A DNA stretch of 64,000 bases from NCBI GenBank assembly GCA_902767565.1, contig CACXHY010000009.1, forward strand, positions 33,063-97,062. Direction: 5' to 3'. Made by a program: the position numbers and the translations under genes. Positions 7,773-16,394 of the stretch are shown one piece after another; position 1 is the stretch's first letter, and each line of letters opens with the position of its first letter. The DNA comes from an uncultured Eubacteriales bacterium (GTDB lineage: Bacteria; Bacillota; Clostridia; Christensenellales; Aristaeellaceae). The notes beneath the pieces were generated by a model that saw only the letters and a list, made by a program, of their open reading frames with translations, did not search any database and was not told where the DNA came from.

Positions 7773-7930
7773 ATGGATAACAAGGAAACTGACAACAATC
7801 GGAAGAACTGGACCTGGACGAGATGGAAAAAGCAGCAGGCGGCGTGGAAGATGCTCCGGGCCACAGGGACGACTCGGATAAAGGCGGTCTCATCGATCTG
7901 ATCGTTGATCTGTTCAAAAAGCTGTTTTGA
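7773..7930 (+). pseudogene. Double-glycine-leader peptide with amphipathic C-terminus, 1-base frameshift
   Basis: AAAGGAGA (7757-7764) precedes ATG 7773, which reads MDNKETDNN. One base is then missing at about 7800, after which frame 2 reads EELDLDEMEKAAGG, a typical double-glycine leader. The core is VEDAPGHRDDSDKGG then LIDLIVDLFKKLF, ending at TGA 7928-7930. The 158-base span is one short of a multiple of three, as expected for a single deletion (or a sequencing error). The predicted 13-residue tail is a strongly amphipathic helix like those of small membrane-active peptides. The next gene starts with a related leader, and both would need a C39-type peptidase/exporter that is not in the window. 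Confidence 0.6.
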
Positions 7931-8024
7931 CTGATCACGGTATCGATCCTTGAACAGAAAACCAGAAGGTATGTTTTGGGATGATCAACCGTATCGCGAC
8001 CCATCGAATAACAACAGGAGAACC

Positions 8025-9305
8025 ATGAAAGAGAACAAAAGCGAACTGGACCTGAAAGAGATGAACCAGACGGTCGGCGGAGGCAGCTTTGGCGAAACCG
8101 CCAACCCGGTCTACTGCATCCACCCGAGCAAACGCTCAATGAGACGAATACTGGCAGTGGTGATGGTCCTGACCGTCCTGATGCTCGTCAGCGACGCAGC
8201 AGCGGTGATGAATCCGCCTTATTCGACGGAACCGACATCAGCGCTTTGGAACTTATATGATCCCGACCTGCATTACTGGTATCAGCAGCTGACCGAACCC
8301 GAAAAAAGACTGTTCTCTGCGCGGTACGACTGCATTGCGCTCGGACGGGCAGAATTATGGGACTACCCCTGCGGACGTTTGACGCTGGCAAACCGCGAAA
8401 GGATCGACTACGCATTGATGATGGATTGCCCGGAACTGTTGTATTATCCGCTGTACGAGACGGCGGATTCGCGACGCTACGGGCGGATCCAGGCGCCGGA
8501 TGAAGCGCTCTGTGCGCAGCATGCCGCTTTGCTGCCGGGCCGGCTCGCGGAATGCGTGGCGATGCTGGATGAGATCCGCCTGCAGCCGGAATGGGGAGAA
8601 ACGGATTTTGAGAAGGAGATCGCCGCAGACCGGTTCCTTGTGCGTCATTGCATGTATGAACCCGGGATCGACATCACCGATACCGAACAGATCCGTGAAC
8701 TGGACACAGACCTGTGGACGGCCTACGGCGCGCTTGTCAAGGGCCGGGCCGTCTGCGGCGGGTATGCGTCCGCGATGACCCTGGCGATGCGCTGTTTCGG
8801 CGTGCCGTGCCTCTGCACGACCGGGTATTATTATTCGGGAGACGGGTCTGTTTTCGGACACGAATGGAACATCGTTCAAATCGACGGGGAATGGACCCAC
8901 GAAGACGTTACCTTCAATGATACCGACGATGAAGCTTACAGCGAAGACTTCTTCGCGTTCACCAATCTGACATCCGTTGAAGTCTTTCGGTGCCTCAGTG
9001 ATGACACGTTCAAGGCCGGAATGGATCTCCGGAATCCGTACAGTATGTCCGACAGAAACAATTACTATGTTCGGAAAGGACAGACGCTGGGGGCGGACTG
9101 GCAGGCGGAGGCCGTGAGGCGTGTTCAGGACGCCCATGATGCGGGCAGGCACGCCATCGGTTTCCGCATGCTCGACAGCGCAGCCTTTGAGGAGGCGGTC
9201 CGCATGATCGATTCAGAGGATATGAGCGTGTTTGCCGGCGTGGGTTTTCCCGTAACGGTGGATTACATCCGGGAGGTGCGTGTGCTGTATATCAGTTGGG
9301 AATGA
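8025..9305 (+). CDS. Transglutaminase-like protein with an N-terminal double-glycine leader
   Basis: A 426-residue protein. Residues 1-20 (ending ELDLKEMNQTVGGG) look like a double-glycine peptide leader. MRRILAVVMVLTVLMLVSDAAA (from residue 39) is a signal peptide or membrane anchor. The C-terminal half holds a transglutaminase/protease-like core: GRAVCGGYASAM (Cys 244), FGHEWNIVQIDG (His 279) and THEDVTFND (Asp 294), the expected catalytic triad. AACAGGAGAACC places the start at 8025; an internal ATG at 8139 would give a plain signal peptide but has only a weak Shine-Dalgarno sequence. Such proteins act outside the cell on amide bonds. The leader is unusual. The upstream neighbour encodes a peptide with a similar leader. 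Confidence 0.75.
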   Translation: MKENKSELDLKEMNQTVGGGSFGETANPVYCIHPSKRSMRRILAVVMVLTVLMLVSDAAAVMNPPYSTEPTSALWNLYDPDLHYWYQQLTEPEKRLFSARYDCIALGRAELWDYPCGRLTLANRERIDYALMMDCPELLYYPLYETADSRRYGRIQAPDEALCAQHAALLPGRLAECVAMLDEIRLQPEWGETDFEKEIAADRFLVRHCMYEPGIDITDTEQIRELDTDLWTAYGALVKGRAVCGGYASAMTLAMRCFGVPCLCTTGYYYSGDGSVFGHEWNIVQIDGEWTHEDVTFNDTDDEAYSEDFFAFTNLTSVEVFRCLSDDTFKAGMDLRNPYSMSDRNNYYVRKGQTLGADWQAEAVRRVQDAHDAGRHAIGFRMLDSAAFEEAVRMIDSEDMSVFAGVGFPVTVDYIREVRVLYISWE

Positions 9306-9482
9306 ACGAACCTCCCTGCCGGCGCCGACCGCACTTGTTTCAGCCGGGAAGACCCGGTGTTCACGGATCTGCGGCAGCCCAGGCTCTCGCGGAAGGCTCA
9401 CTGAACTGTGACCCTGACGGCGGCTGTGATCATCATGAACACGATGTCGGTGACTGCGGTCACGACCACTGCGCAATAAATG

Positions 9483-9520
9483 AAAACCAGGCCGCTCCCA
9501 TCTCCGGGAGCGGCCTGGTT
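9483..9520 (-). terminator. Terminator of the large surface-protein gene
   Basis: Fifteen-base-pair perfect stem AACCAGGCCGCTCCC / GGGAGCGGCCTGGTT, followed on the minus strand by TTTTCA. The 180 bases between it and 9305 hold no supported gene. Confidence 0.85.
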
Positions 9521-9535
9521 CGTTGGTTCGGTCGT

Positions 9536-12500
9536 TCAGTTCTGCCCTTCAGGCACGAACACGCAGTTGCTGTGGCTATGGCAGTAGGCTTCAGCCGGGC
9601 TGCCCGCAATGCCGAAGACATAGACCTTCGTGCAGCCGTCGAAGACATCCGTGCCCAGCGCGCATTCCGCGGGGATGCGGATCATGGTCAGGCCGGTGCA
9701 GTCCCTGAAGGCGTAGTCGCCGACGGACTCGCAGTTCTCGGGGATGCGGACGACCGTCGCCGCGATGCCCTCGAAGGCGTTGGCTTCAATGGCAGTAACG
9801 TCTGTAGGGATCTCGAAGTCCGGGGTGCCGAAGGCGGGATACTGCCACACCGCCGTCACGGTGACGTCCGCGTCGGGCAGGGTGAAGCGCGCCACGTAGA
9901 GGGCGGAGCCGGGAATCGCGCTGAAGTCAGCCGAGGCCAGGGGGTTGCCCTGCACGTCCTCGGTGATGGTGAGGGTCTCGACACCCGCGCCGGTCACCCG
10001 CAGAGCGCTCAGGCGCGTGCCCGCCGCGTATTCCTCGCTGCCCAGCAGCACATACAGATTGATCGTGGTGCCCGCCGCGGCGGTCTGCGCGGCGCCGCCG
10101 CCCATCCAGGAGGCGAAGGACGGCATGTCCGCGAAGGTGACGGTGTGTGCGTTGGCAAACTGCGCCGTCAGGGTATAGGAGCCCAGATCCATGTAGTACC
10201 CGGCCGCGTAGACCGTGTCGTCGCCGTCGAGCTTCCAGCCGGCGAAGAGCTTGCCCTCGGGGACCGTGTAGGGATTCTCAGGGAGGCAGAACCGGTTGAT
10301 GCCGGAGATGAATTTGCCCTCCGCATGGGAAGGATCGTCCGTCCAGTTTGCCTCGACCAGGCTGCTGAGGGTCACGGTTTCGCCGGCCGCCTCGCCGGGG
10401 ACGAGGGTCACGATGATCTGTCCCAGGCCTTCCCACGCCGCAGTCAGGGTGGTGTCCGCATTGACGGTGATGGACTCGCCGGCGGCGGTCGGTGCGGTCG
10501 CATTGCCCACCAGCCAGCCGGTGAAGTCCTTGCCGGCCACGGCGAAATCGCACGCGGGCAGCTCGTACACGCTGCCGGAGGCCACGGTGACGGCTTCCAT
10601 TGTACCGGTGGCATCATTGTCGCCGGGGGCAAAGACGATCATCCTCGCCGCGCCCAGCACGGCCTCGCCGTCCGCGTTCAGGCCCAGCAGGAGCGTGTTG
10701 CCTTCGCTGGAGAAGTCCGACAGATCACCGTTGCCGTTCAGGCCGTCGGTGAAGACGCAGGCGCCGTCGACGGCATACACGTCGAACAGGGCGTTCGCGG
10801 TCAGCGCGCCGCCGATGTGGATCTTCTGCCCCGCGTTCAGCTGCACGTCGATGTCTGTGTTCCCCGCCACGCGCGCGCCGCCGGAGACCGTGAAGGCCCC
10901 GTGCACCGACACGCCCCGGTAGTTCCCGGTGACGGTTCCGCCGGTCATGGTGAAGCTGCCCTCCGCGTACACGCCGGTCAGGGGGTCATTCGCGGCGTTC
11001 GCCGCGCCGGTGATCGTGCCGCCGTGCAGGATCAGCGCGCCGCCGGATGCGACATAAACCGTGTTGACCCTGGCGCTCGTCTGCGTGATCGTGCCGCCCG
11101 CCTCGTCATAGAGGCTCAGGGTGCCGCCGGTGACGTTCAGCACCGCATCGGAGGAAGCCTGGATATTGCCCGTGACCGTGTGGCCGTTGAGGCAGAGGTT
11201 CATCGTGCCGGCGCTGAAGGTCCAGGGGCTGGTCAGCGTTACGTCATTGTTCAGGTAATAGCTGCCCGCTTCGGTGGGCAGGCTGCCCGTCGCGTTCCAG
11301 GCCGTGAAGCTGATGTCGTCGTGCGCGTGGTTCCAGCCCGCGATCAGGGTGATGCTCGCGTTGATTTGCGTGCTGAAGTTGAAGGCCGTCGTCTCGTGCG
11401 CGCCGGTGGCCGGGTCGGTCACGAGGTACCAGGCATCGAAGGTATGCCCCGCCCAGGTGGGATCCTCGGGCCGGGTGGCCGTGCCGCCGTTCGCGATCAG
11501 CTGCGCTTCCACGTCGCTGCCGCCCGCGCTGTCGAAGAAGACGTAGCTGCTGTGGGAGTCGTACCCGCAGACGGCACAGACGCCGTCCGCGCCGAAGGTG
11601 TGCGGTTCCTCGGTGAATTCTGTATTGCAATCTTCACACTGCTCCAGGTGCGTCTCGTCGGAGATCACTTCATAGGTCGCGTTCTCGTGGGTGCAGGGCT
11701 CGATCAGGACGTAATTATCGTCAATGGCGCCGTCCAGTCCCTTCACGCGCATAGAGCTTTCGGACGAACCGCCCCAGACCCTCGCGCCGTAATATATGGA
11801 TACGGCAAAGCTAAGATGCCCCACATAAAAGGCTTTATTCGCATTGCCATAGATCAAAGCCCTGGCTTCGCCGCCGGTTGGGTCGGTACACCTTGCCATC
11901 AGTCGGCCGCCCGTTACTTTGATCAAGTCATCAAAAATGGTCCAGTCGCCGCCGGGCACGTTGATGCCTGCGCCAACGCCCGCGCCCTGATCAGAAGTTG
12001 CCGTTACGGATCCGCCGGTAACGGTGATCCCATAGCCGATAGCATGAGCACCGCCGCCGATTCCGGCGCCATCGTAGCTTTGCGCATAAACGCCGCCCCC
12101 GTGAAACTGAAGCCTATAGCCCTCGCCGCCGTCTCCGCCGCCGATTCCGGCGCCATAGTAACTTAGTGCCAAGACGCTGCCACCGTTGATTGTAATGTTT
12201 GAACCGTCGCCCCCCAGTCCGCCGCCGATTCCGGCGCCGTACCCGATGCCCATGGAGATGACAGCGCCGGAGTTAATCGTGATGTTCGTTCCGTTTCCGT
12301 TTTTTCCACCGCCGATTCCGGCGCCGTTTGAATCTTCTTTCACGGAGCAGACGATAGCGCCGCTGTAGATTGTGATGGCACCATTTGTTTCACCGCTGTT
12401 TCCGCCGATCCCAGCGTTATTCATCGATACGTTGTTGACCCGGAGCCCTCCTTCCTCCTTTGTTCCTCCGTATATGGTCAGGGATTTTCCAGAAGGCACA

Positions 12501-15046
12501 TGAATGCCCCCGTTCGCGATCAGGTCGCAGTAGTTGTTTTCATCCACGCCCATGATCAAGAGCTTCACATTGCCCGTTACTTCAATGCGCTGGTTGATGG
12601 TGACATTATCATTCACCACATACCACCCGCTCGTCCAGGTGGTGGTGTCCGAGGTGACCACGGTATAGTTCCCGTTGTAGGTCTTCGATCCGTTTTCATA
12701 GTAGGTGACAGGCGGATTGATCTTCACCGTCACATCCGCACCGGGCATGGTGAAGGTGGCGGTATTGCCCGTCCCGGCGGTCAGGGGATCGTAATGGGTT
12801 GTGCCGTCAGCCGCCCAGACCGCGCTGATCATGCTGATCGCCGTACCGTCCAGCACCGTGACCGTGACGGTGTCGCCCGGGCGTGCAGAGGTCTTGTCCA
12901 CCGTCAGCCTGCCCTCCGCCTCCGCATCCACGGAGACGGTGAGGGGCGTCGCGATCTGCGCCTCGCCGTCCACCAGCGCGATGGTATAGCTCGTGTTGTC
13001 CGAGTGCAGGTATGCGTCGGGATAGGCGGAGCCCATCTTCGCGCCATAGCCGCCGGTGATGACGCCGGTGTTGCCCGCGCGGCGGACGCGCAGGTCCGCG
13101 CCTTCCGTCAGCGCGCCGGTGACCTGCATCACCGCATTGCCGGCGAGATAGATGTTGTTGGCGGCGCTGCCCTTTTTGTTGCCGGAAACCACGGGGCTGC
13201 CGGAGACGTTCAGCGTGGCCGTCCCGGACACATGCACGCCGCCGCCGTTGTTGCCGCAGGTGTTGTTGGTAACGGTGCCGCCGTTCAGGTTCAGCACGGC
13301 CCCGGTGCCGTCCGGCAGATAGATGCCGCCGCCCCAGGTGGCGGATTTGTTGCCGGTGATGCTGCCGCCGTTCAGGGTCAGCGTGCCGCTGTTATAGACG
13401 CCGCCTGCCCGGTCCGAGCAGTTGCCACCGGTGATCGTTCCGCCGCCCGCGCTGTCGATGATGGTCAGCGTGCCCTCGTTCTTGATGACGTAGCCGTCCG
13501 CCTGCGCGTCGCCGTCCGCCAGGCCCCTGTCCAGGGTATGGCCGTTCAGGTCGATGGTGAGATTCCAGCCGCTGGGCACATACAGGGCGGAATCGCCTGC
13601 GCCCGCGGTGAGATCCCGCTCCAGCGTGATGGTCGCGCCCGCCGAAGCGCCGTTGATGGCCTTCTGCAGTACGTGCCACCAGACAAGATGAATGTCATAG
13701 CCTCTCAGGTCTCCCCCCGTCAGAAGGCTGTTGTCGACCACGACGCCCGGCGAGAAGATGGGGTCCGGATATGCCCAGGCGTCCTCGCCCGCCTTGCCGA
13801 AGGATTTCTCCATCGTGACCGTTCCGTTGAACGAGGAGGCGTTGATGCAGATGCTGTCTTTCGTCGCGTCCGTGTAGGTCAGGGTGACATTGACGTTGCT
13901 GCCGCCATCGCCTTTGCCGATGCCGTAGCTGCCGCTGGCGTTGATGACGCCGCCGGAGATGGTGACGCTGCCGCCGGCCTTGTTGCCCTTGCCGCCGCCC
14001 AGCCCAGCGCCGGAGCCGCCGACGGTGGTCACATAGCCGTCCTCGATGAGGATGGTGCCGGGCGCGCCGTCACAGCCGCCGCCGATGCGCGCGCCCTGGC
14101 CCTGGTTGACCTTGGTGGAGGTGACATGGCCGCCGGAGATGGTGATGCTGCCGCCGTCGCCGTTGTCGCCGCCGCCGATGCCCGCGCCGTCCCGGCTGTA
14201 GGCGTTGACGGTGCCGCCGTAGATATGGATGGTGCCGCCGTCGCCGTTCAGGCCGCCGCCGATGCCCGCGCCGTCCTCCGGGGTGACGGAATCCGACGGG
14301 CCGTTGGCCGTGACGGTGCCGCCGTAGATGCTGATGGTGCCGCCGTCGCCGTTTTCGCCGCCGCCGATGCCCGCGCCGTCCTCGCCGCCGATGCCCGTGA
14401 CCGTGCCGCCGTAGATGTTGATGACGCCGCCGGAGCAGTTCCTGCCGCCGCCGATGCCCGCGCCGTTGCTGCCGCCCTCGGCCGTGACGGTGCCGCCGTA
14501 GATGGTGATGGTGCCGCCGGTCTTGCCGTCGTTGGTGCCGATGCCGGCGCAGTTGCCGTGGCCGTACGCCTCCACGACGCCGCCGTGGATCTCGATATTG
14601 CCGTTGTTGCTCCCGGAATCGCCGCCGATGCCCGCGCCGTGCTCCGTGTTGTCGCAGACCAGCCTGCCGGTGCCATTGCCCGCGGCGACGATTTTCAGCG
14701 TCATGCCTTCGGGCACATAGAAGCCCTTGCAGTTGAAGGTCGCTCCGTCGCACAGGATCAGGGTCACATCCCCCTGCAGGGTGAAGTGATCCTCTGTCGT
14801 GAACGTGCCAATATTGCCGGGCCGCAGGATATCCACGTAGTAAACGCCCCCGGCGAGATTCTCTTCCTGGCCGAACAGGTGTTTCGCCGTGTGCACGTAG
14901 ACGTCATTTTCGACAAGCTCCGAACCGTTCCAGCTGTATTCGGTGTACGTCAGGGACACGCTGTCCGCGTGCGCCATGCCAAGCCCCAGCGCCATCACGG
15001 CGCAGAGCAGCAGGGCCAGGAGCCATTTGATGTTCCGGTTCGTCAT
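9536..15046 (-). CDS. Giant secreted glycine-repeat / InlB-repeat / BspA-like surface protein
   Basis: A 1836-residue protein starting MTNRNIKWLLALLLCAVMALG, a clear signal peptide. Two blocks of tandem GAGIGGG..G.ITIYGG units (about residues 130-350 and 880-1000) resemble polymorphic outer-surface beta-helix repeats. Right-handed beta-helix-like stretches (LNLNGGTVTNN, LTLNGGSITGN) lie between them. Two InlB/Listeria-Bacteroides-type repeats follow (around residues 1170 and 1480), and a short BspA-type leucine-rich tail (IPTDVTAIEANAFEG, VGDYAFRDCTGL) closes the protein. No LPXTG or other anchor is seen, so it is probably secreted or held non-covalently. GGGAGGAATCGAAC sets the start at 15046; the open frame upstream to 15325 is leader RNA. 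Likely an adhesin or glycan-binding protein. Confidence 0.85.
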   Translation of the reverse strand: MTNRNIKWLLALLLCAVMALGLGMAHADSVSLTYTEYSWNGSELVENDVYVHTAKHLFGQEENLAGGVYYVDILRPGNIGTFTTEDHFTLQGDVTLILCDGATFNCKGFYVPEGMTLKIVAAGNGTGRLVCDNTEHGAGIGGDSGSNNGNIEIHGGVVEAYGHGNCAGIGTNDGKTGGTITIYGGTVTAEGGSNGAGIGGGRNCSGGVINIYGGTVTGIGGEDGAGIGGGENGDGGTISIYGGTVTANGPSDSVTPEDGAGIGGGLNGDGGTIHIYGGTVNAYSRDGAGIGGGDNGDGGSITISGGHVTSTKVNQGQGARIGGGCDGAPGTILIEDGYVTTVGGSGAGLGGGKGNKAGGSVTISGGVINASGSYGIGKGDGGSNVNVTLTYTDATKDSICINASSFNGTVTMEKSFGKAGEDAWAYPDPIFSPGVVVDNSLLTGGDLRGYDIHLVWWHVLQKAINGASAGATITLERDLTAGAGDSALYVPSGWNLTIDLNGHTLDRGLADGDAQADGYVIKNEGTLTIIDSAGGGTITGGNCSDRAGGVYNSGTLTLNGGSITGNKSATWGGGIYLPDGTGAVLNLNGGTVTNNTCGNNGGGVHVSGTATLNVSGSPVVSGNKKGSAANNIYLAGNAVMQVTGALTEGADLRVRRAGNTGVITGGYGAKMGSAYPDAYLHSDNTSYTIALVDGEAQIATPLTVSVDAEAEGRLTVDKTSARPGDTVTVTVLDGTAISMISAVWAADGTTHYDPLTAGTGNTATFTMPGADVTVKINPPVTYYENGSKTYNGNYTVVTSDTTTWTSGWYVVNDNVTINQRIEVTGNVKLLIMGVDENNYCDLIANGGIHVPSGKSLTIYGGTKEEGGLRVNNVSMNNAGIGGNSGETNGAITIYSGAIVCSVKEDSNGAGIGGGKNGNGTNITINSGAVISMGIGYGAGIGGGLGGDGSNITINGGSVLALSYYGAGIGGGDGGEGYRLQFHGGGVYAQSYDGAGIGGGAHAIGYGITVTGGSVTATSDQGAGVGAGINVPGGDWTIFDDLIKVTGGRLMARCTDPTGGEARALIYGNANKAFYVGHLSFAVSIYYGARVWGGSSESSMRVKGLDGAIDDNYVLIEPCTHENATYEVISDETHLEQCEDCNTEFTEEPHTFGADGVCAVCGYDSHSSYVFFDSAGGSDVEAQLIANGGTATRPEDPTWAGHTFDAWYLVTDPATGAHETTAFNFSTQINASITLIAGWNHAHDDISFTAWNATGSLPTEAGSYYLNNDVTLTSPWTFSAGTMNLCLNGHTVTGNIQASSDAVLNVTGGTLSLYDEAGGTITQTSARVNTVYVASGGALILHGGTITGAANAANDPLTGVYAEGSFTMTGGTVTGNYRGVSVHGAFTVSGGARVAGNTDIDVQLNAGQKIHIGGALTANALFDVYAVDGACVFTDGLNGNGDLSDFSSEGNTLLLGLNADGEAVLGAARMIVFAPGDNDATGTMEAVTVASGSVYELPACDFAVAGKDFTGWLVGNATAPTAAGESITVNADTTLTAAWEGLGQIIVTLVPGEAAGETVTLSSLVEANWTDDPSHAEGKFISGINRFCLPENPYTVPEGKLFAGWKLDGDDTVYAAGYYMDLGSYTLTAQFANAHTVTFADMPSFASWMGGGAAQTAAAGTTINLYVLLGSEEYAAGTRLSALRVTGAGVETLTITEDVQGNPLASADFSAIPGSALYVARFTLPDADVTVTAVWQYPAFGTPDFEIPTDVTAIEANAFEGIAATVVRIPENCESVGDYAFRDCTGLTMIRIPAECALGTDVFDGCTKVYVFGIAGSPAEAYCHSHSNCVFVPEGQN
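12045..12410 (-). repeat. Tandem in-gene repeat block, second set
   Basis: About seven units with the plus-strand core CCGCCGATTCCGGCGCC (encoding GAGIGG), spaced 55-85 bases. The codons differ from the first block, which uses ATGCCCGCGCC, so the two arrays evolved separately or were acquired separately. Confidence 0.75.
13985..14645 (-). repeat. Tandem in-gene repeat block, first set
   Basis: Eight to nine units with the plus-strand core GCCGCCGATGCCCGCGCCG and CCGTGACGGTGCCGCCGTAG, spaced about 70-105 bases. They are nearly identical at DNA level, so unit number could vary by slippage or recombination. Confidence 0.8.
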
Positions 15047-15098
15047 GTTCGATTCCTCCCGATGGATTTGTTCGCAGTGCGCGGTGTGATCAGAAAGC

Positions 15099-15144
15099 AA
15101 AAGCCGCCACGCGGAACGGCACAGAAACCATCCCGCCCGGCGGC
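15099..15144 (-). terminator. Leader terminator/attenuator upstream of the giant gene
   Basis: On the minus strand GCCGCC and GGCGGC enclose a 30-base loop (with an inner GCCG/CGGC option) and are followed by TTTTG. It lies inside the roughly 205-base leader, 53 bases before the start codon. Confidence 0.45.
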
Positions 15145-15253
15145 GATTCGGTGCACGGCAAAGGGGCGCAGTTGTCCTGCTTGCTTGCTTGAGCGTAGCG
15201 CGGACCGGCATCCCTGACAACCCCCCTGTGCAGAACTCAGGATACAAATTACC
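15145..15253 (-). promoter_or_regulatory. Structured 5' leader of the giant gene
   Basis: The leader RNA contains a long-range pairing of GGTTGTC with GACAAC and GGGG with CCCC around an AAGCAAGCAAGCAGG stretch, upstream of a terminator-like hairpin. It matches no riboswitch class I recognise; it could be an attenuator or protein-binding leader. Confidence 0.4.
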
Positions 15254-15259
15254 ATAATA

Positions 15260-15288
15260 AGAATAGCACAAAAGAAGGTGGGTTTCAA
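15260..15288 (-). promoter_or_regulatory. Promoter of the giant gene
   Basis: On the minus strand TTGAAA (15288-15283), 17-base spacer, TATTCT (15265-15260), in an AT-rich patch. Confidence 0.65.
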
Positions 15289-15336
15289 TGAGTAAAATGT
15301 GATGTTTCAGTAGAATTGCCGGCACGCGCCTTAGAA

Positions 15337-16369
15337 TTATGCGCTTATCTCCGTCCCGCCAAGCAGTGTGAACACCATCGTCTTGTCCTTTCTGACCGTC
15401 ACATATTCCACCAGGCTGCCCCAGAGCGCTTCGTCGAATTCCGACACCGCCTCGGGAAGCTTTTTCAGTTCATCGATAAACCGCTCGAATTCACGCCTGC
15501 GGATTCCGCGCCGCCGGATGTCTGACGCCACCTGATCGCGTTCTGCTTTGGTGGCTTCATACCGGCTGACCGCTGCATCGTAAGCGGCGCTGTAGTCATC
15601 CTGGTTTTGAGCGACCCTGGCGTTCCGGGCGATCAGCGCCTGCACCGCGTCCGCCTCTGTGTTCAGCCGCTCATCCACCTCACGCAGGTGCTGGCCCAGT
15701 TCATCCGTCCCACCATACATCTGCTGGACCTCTCTGAGATCTGCCAGCAATGTGCTCCGGTCAGCAATCAGCTTGTTGATGGCCCGGACAAACGCAGCTT
15801 TGACTTCTTCTTCGGTGACGTGCGGCGTTTTGCACTTGTTGGCCTTTCCGTCGTATTTGGCATTGCAGCGCCAGATGACCCTGCGGTACTGGTCTGTGGA
15901 GTGCCAGACCTTTGAGCCGAACCATCCGCCGCATTCGCCGCACCGGATCTTCGTGCTGAATATGGTCGCGCCGCTGAAATGCCGCTCCCGGCTGCGCTGC
16001 GCGATCATATCTTGCACCCGTCGAAAGTCTCTGGCTCAATGATGGCTTCGTGGCAATCCTCGACGTAGTACTGCGGAACCGCACCGTCGTTCCGGACGAT
16101 CTTCTTTGTCAGGAAATCGGCGGTGTAATGCTTTTGCAGCAGAGCGCAGCCTTTATACTTCTCGTTCGTCAGGATCGACTTGATGGTGCTCTCGTTCCAC
16201 CGATCTTTTCCCTTCGGGGATTTGATGCCCATCTCAGTCAGCTTTTTCGGGCGAAGCGACTCACCGACTTTGTCAAAATGAGTCCGATACGTCCTGCCAG
16301 GGCGTCTTCCACCATGCGATTGAAACCGTCGCGCCTGTGGGTCGATGTACCGGATATGCCTTCATACGC
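15337..16369 (-). pseudogene. Large serine recombinase, decayed
   Basis: Pieces of one large serine recombinase appear in order. At 16369-16245 AYEGISGTSTHRRDG, FNRMVEDALAGRIG and KSVSRFARK are part of the resolvase catalytic domain, with the N-terminus missing. An internal deletion then joins it to KKLTEMGIKSPKG and the recombinase domain WNESTIKSILTNEKYKG. A frameshift at about 16015 separates EPETFD from VQDMIAQRSRERHFSG, after which come the zinc ribbon (CGECGGWFG...WRC) and a coiled coil to 15337. The intact enzyme would integrate and excise a prophage or conjugative element. At least three lesions make it non-functional. Confidence 0.85.
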
Positions 16370-16394
16370 ACTTCCCGGATATCATGCAGCGCCA

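Noticed and set aside
9302..9540. Frame overlapping the end of the transglutaminase-like gene with a His/Cys-rich run (CDPDGGCDHHEHDVGDCGHDHC)
   Set aside because: It looks metal-binding, but there is no ribosome binding site and the frame continues through the terminator into antisense of the giant gene. Composition alone is not enough.
13985..14645. Possible CRISPR-like array of regularly spaced repeats
   Set aside because: Units are in-frame codon repeats of the surface protein with uneven spacing and related spacers; no cas genes are present.
9296..15217. Very long open frames on the plus strand across 9.3-12.2 kb and 12.5-15.2 kb
   Set aside because: They are antisense shadows of the 1836-residue secreted protein, produced by its GC-rich, Gly-rich codons. 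The minus frame has the signal peptide and recognisable repeats.
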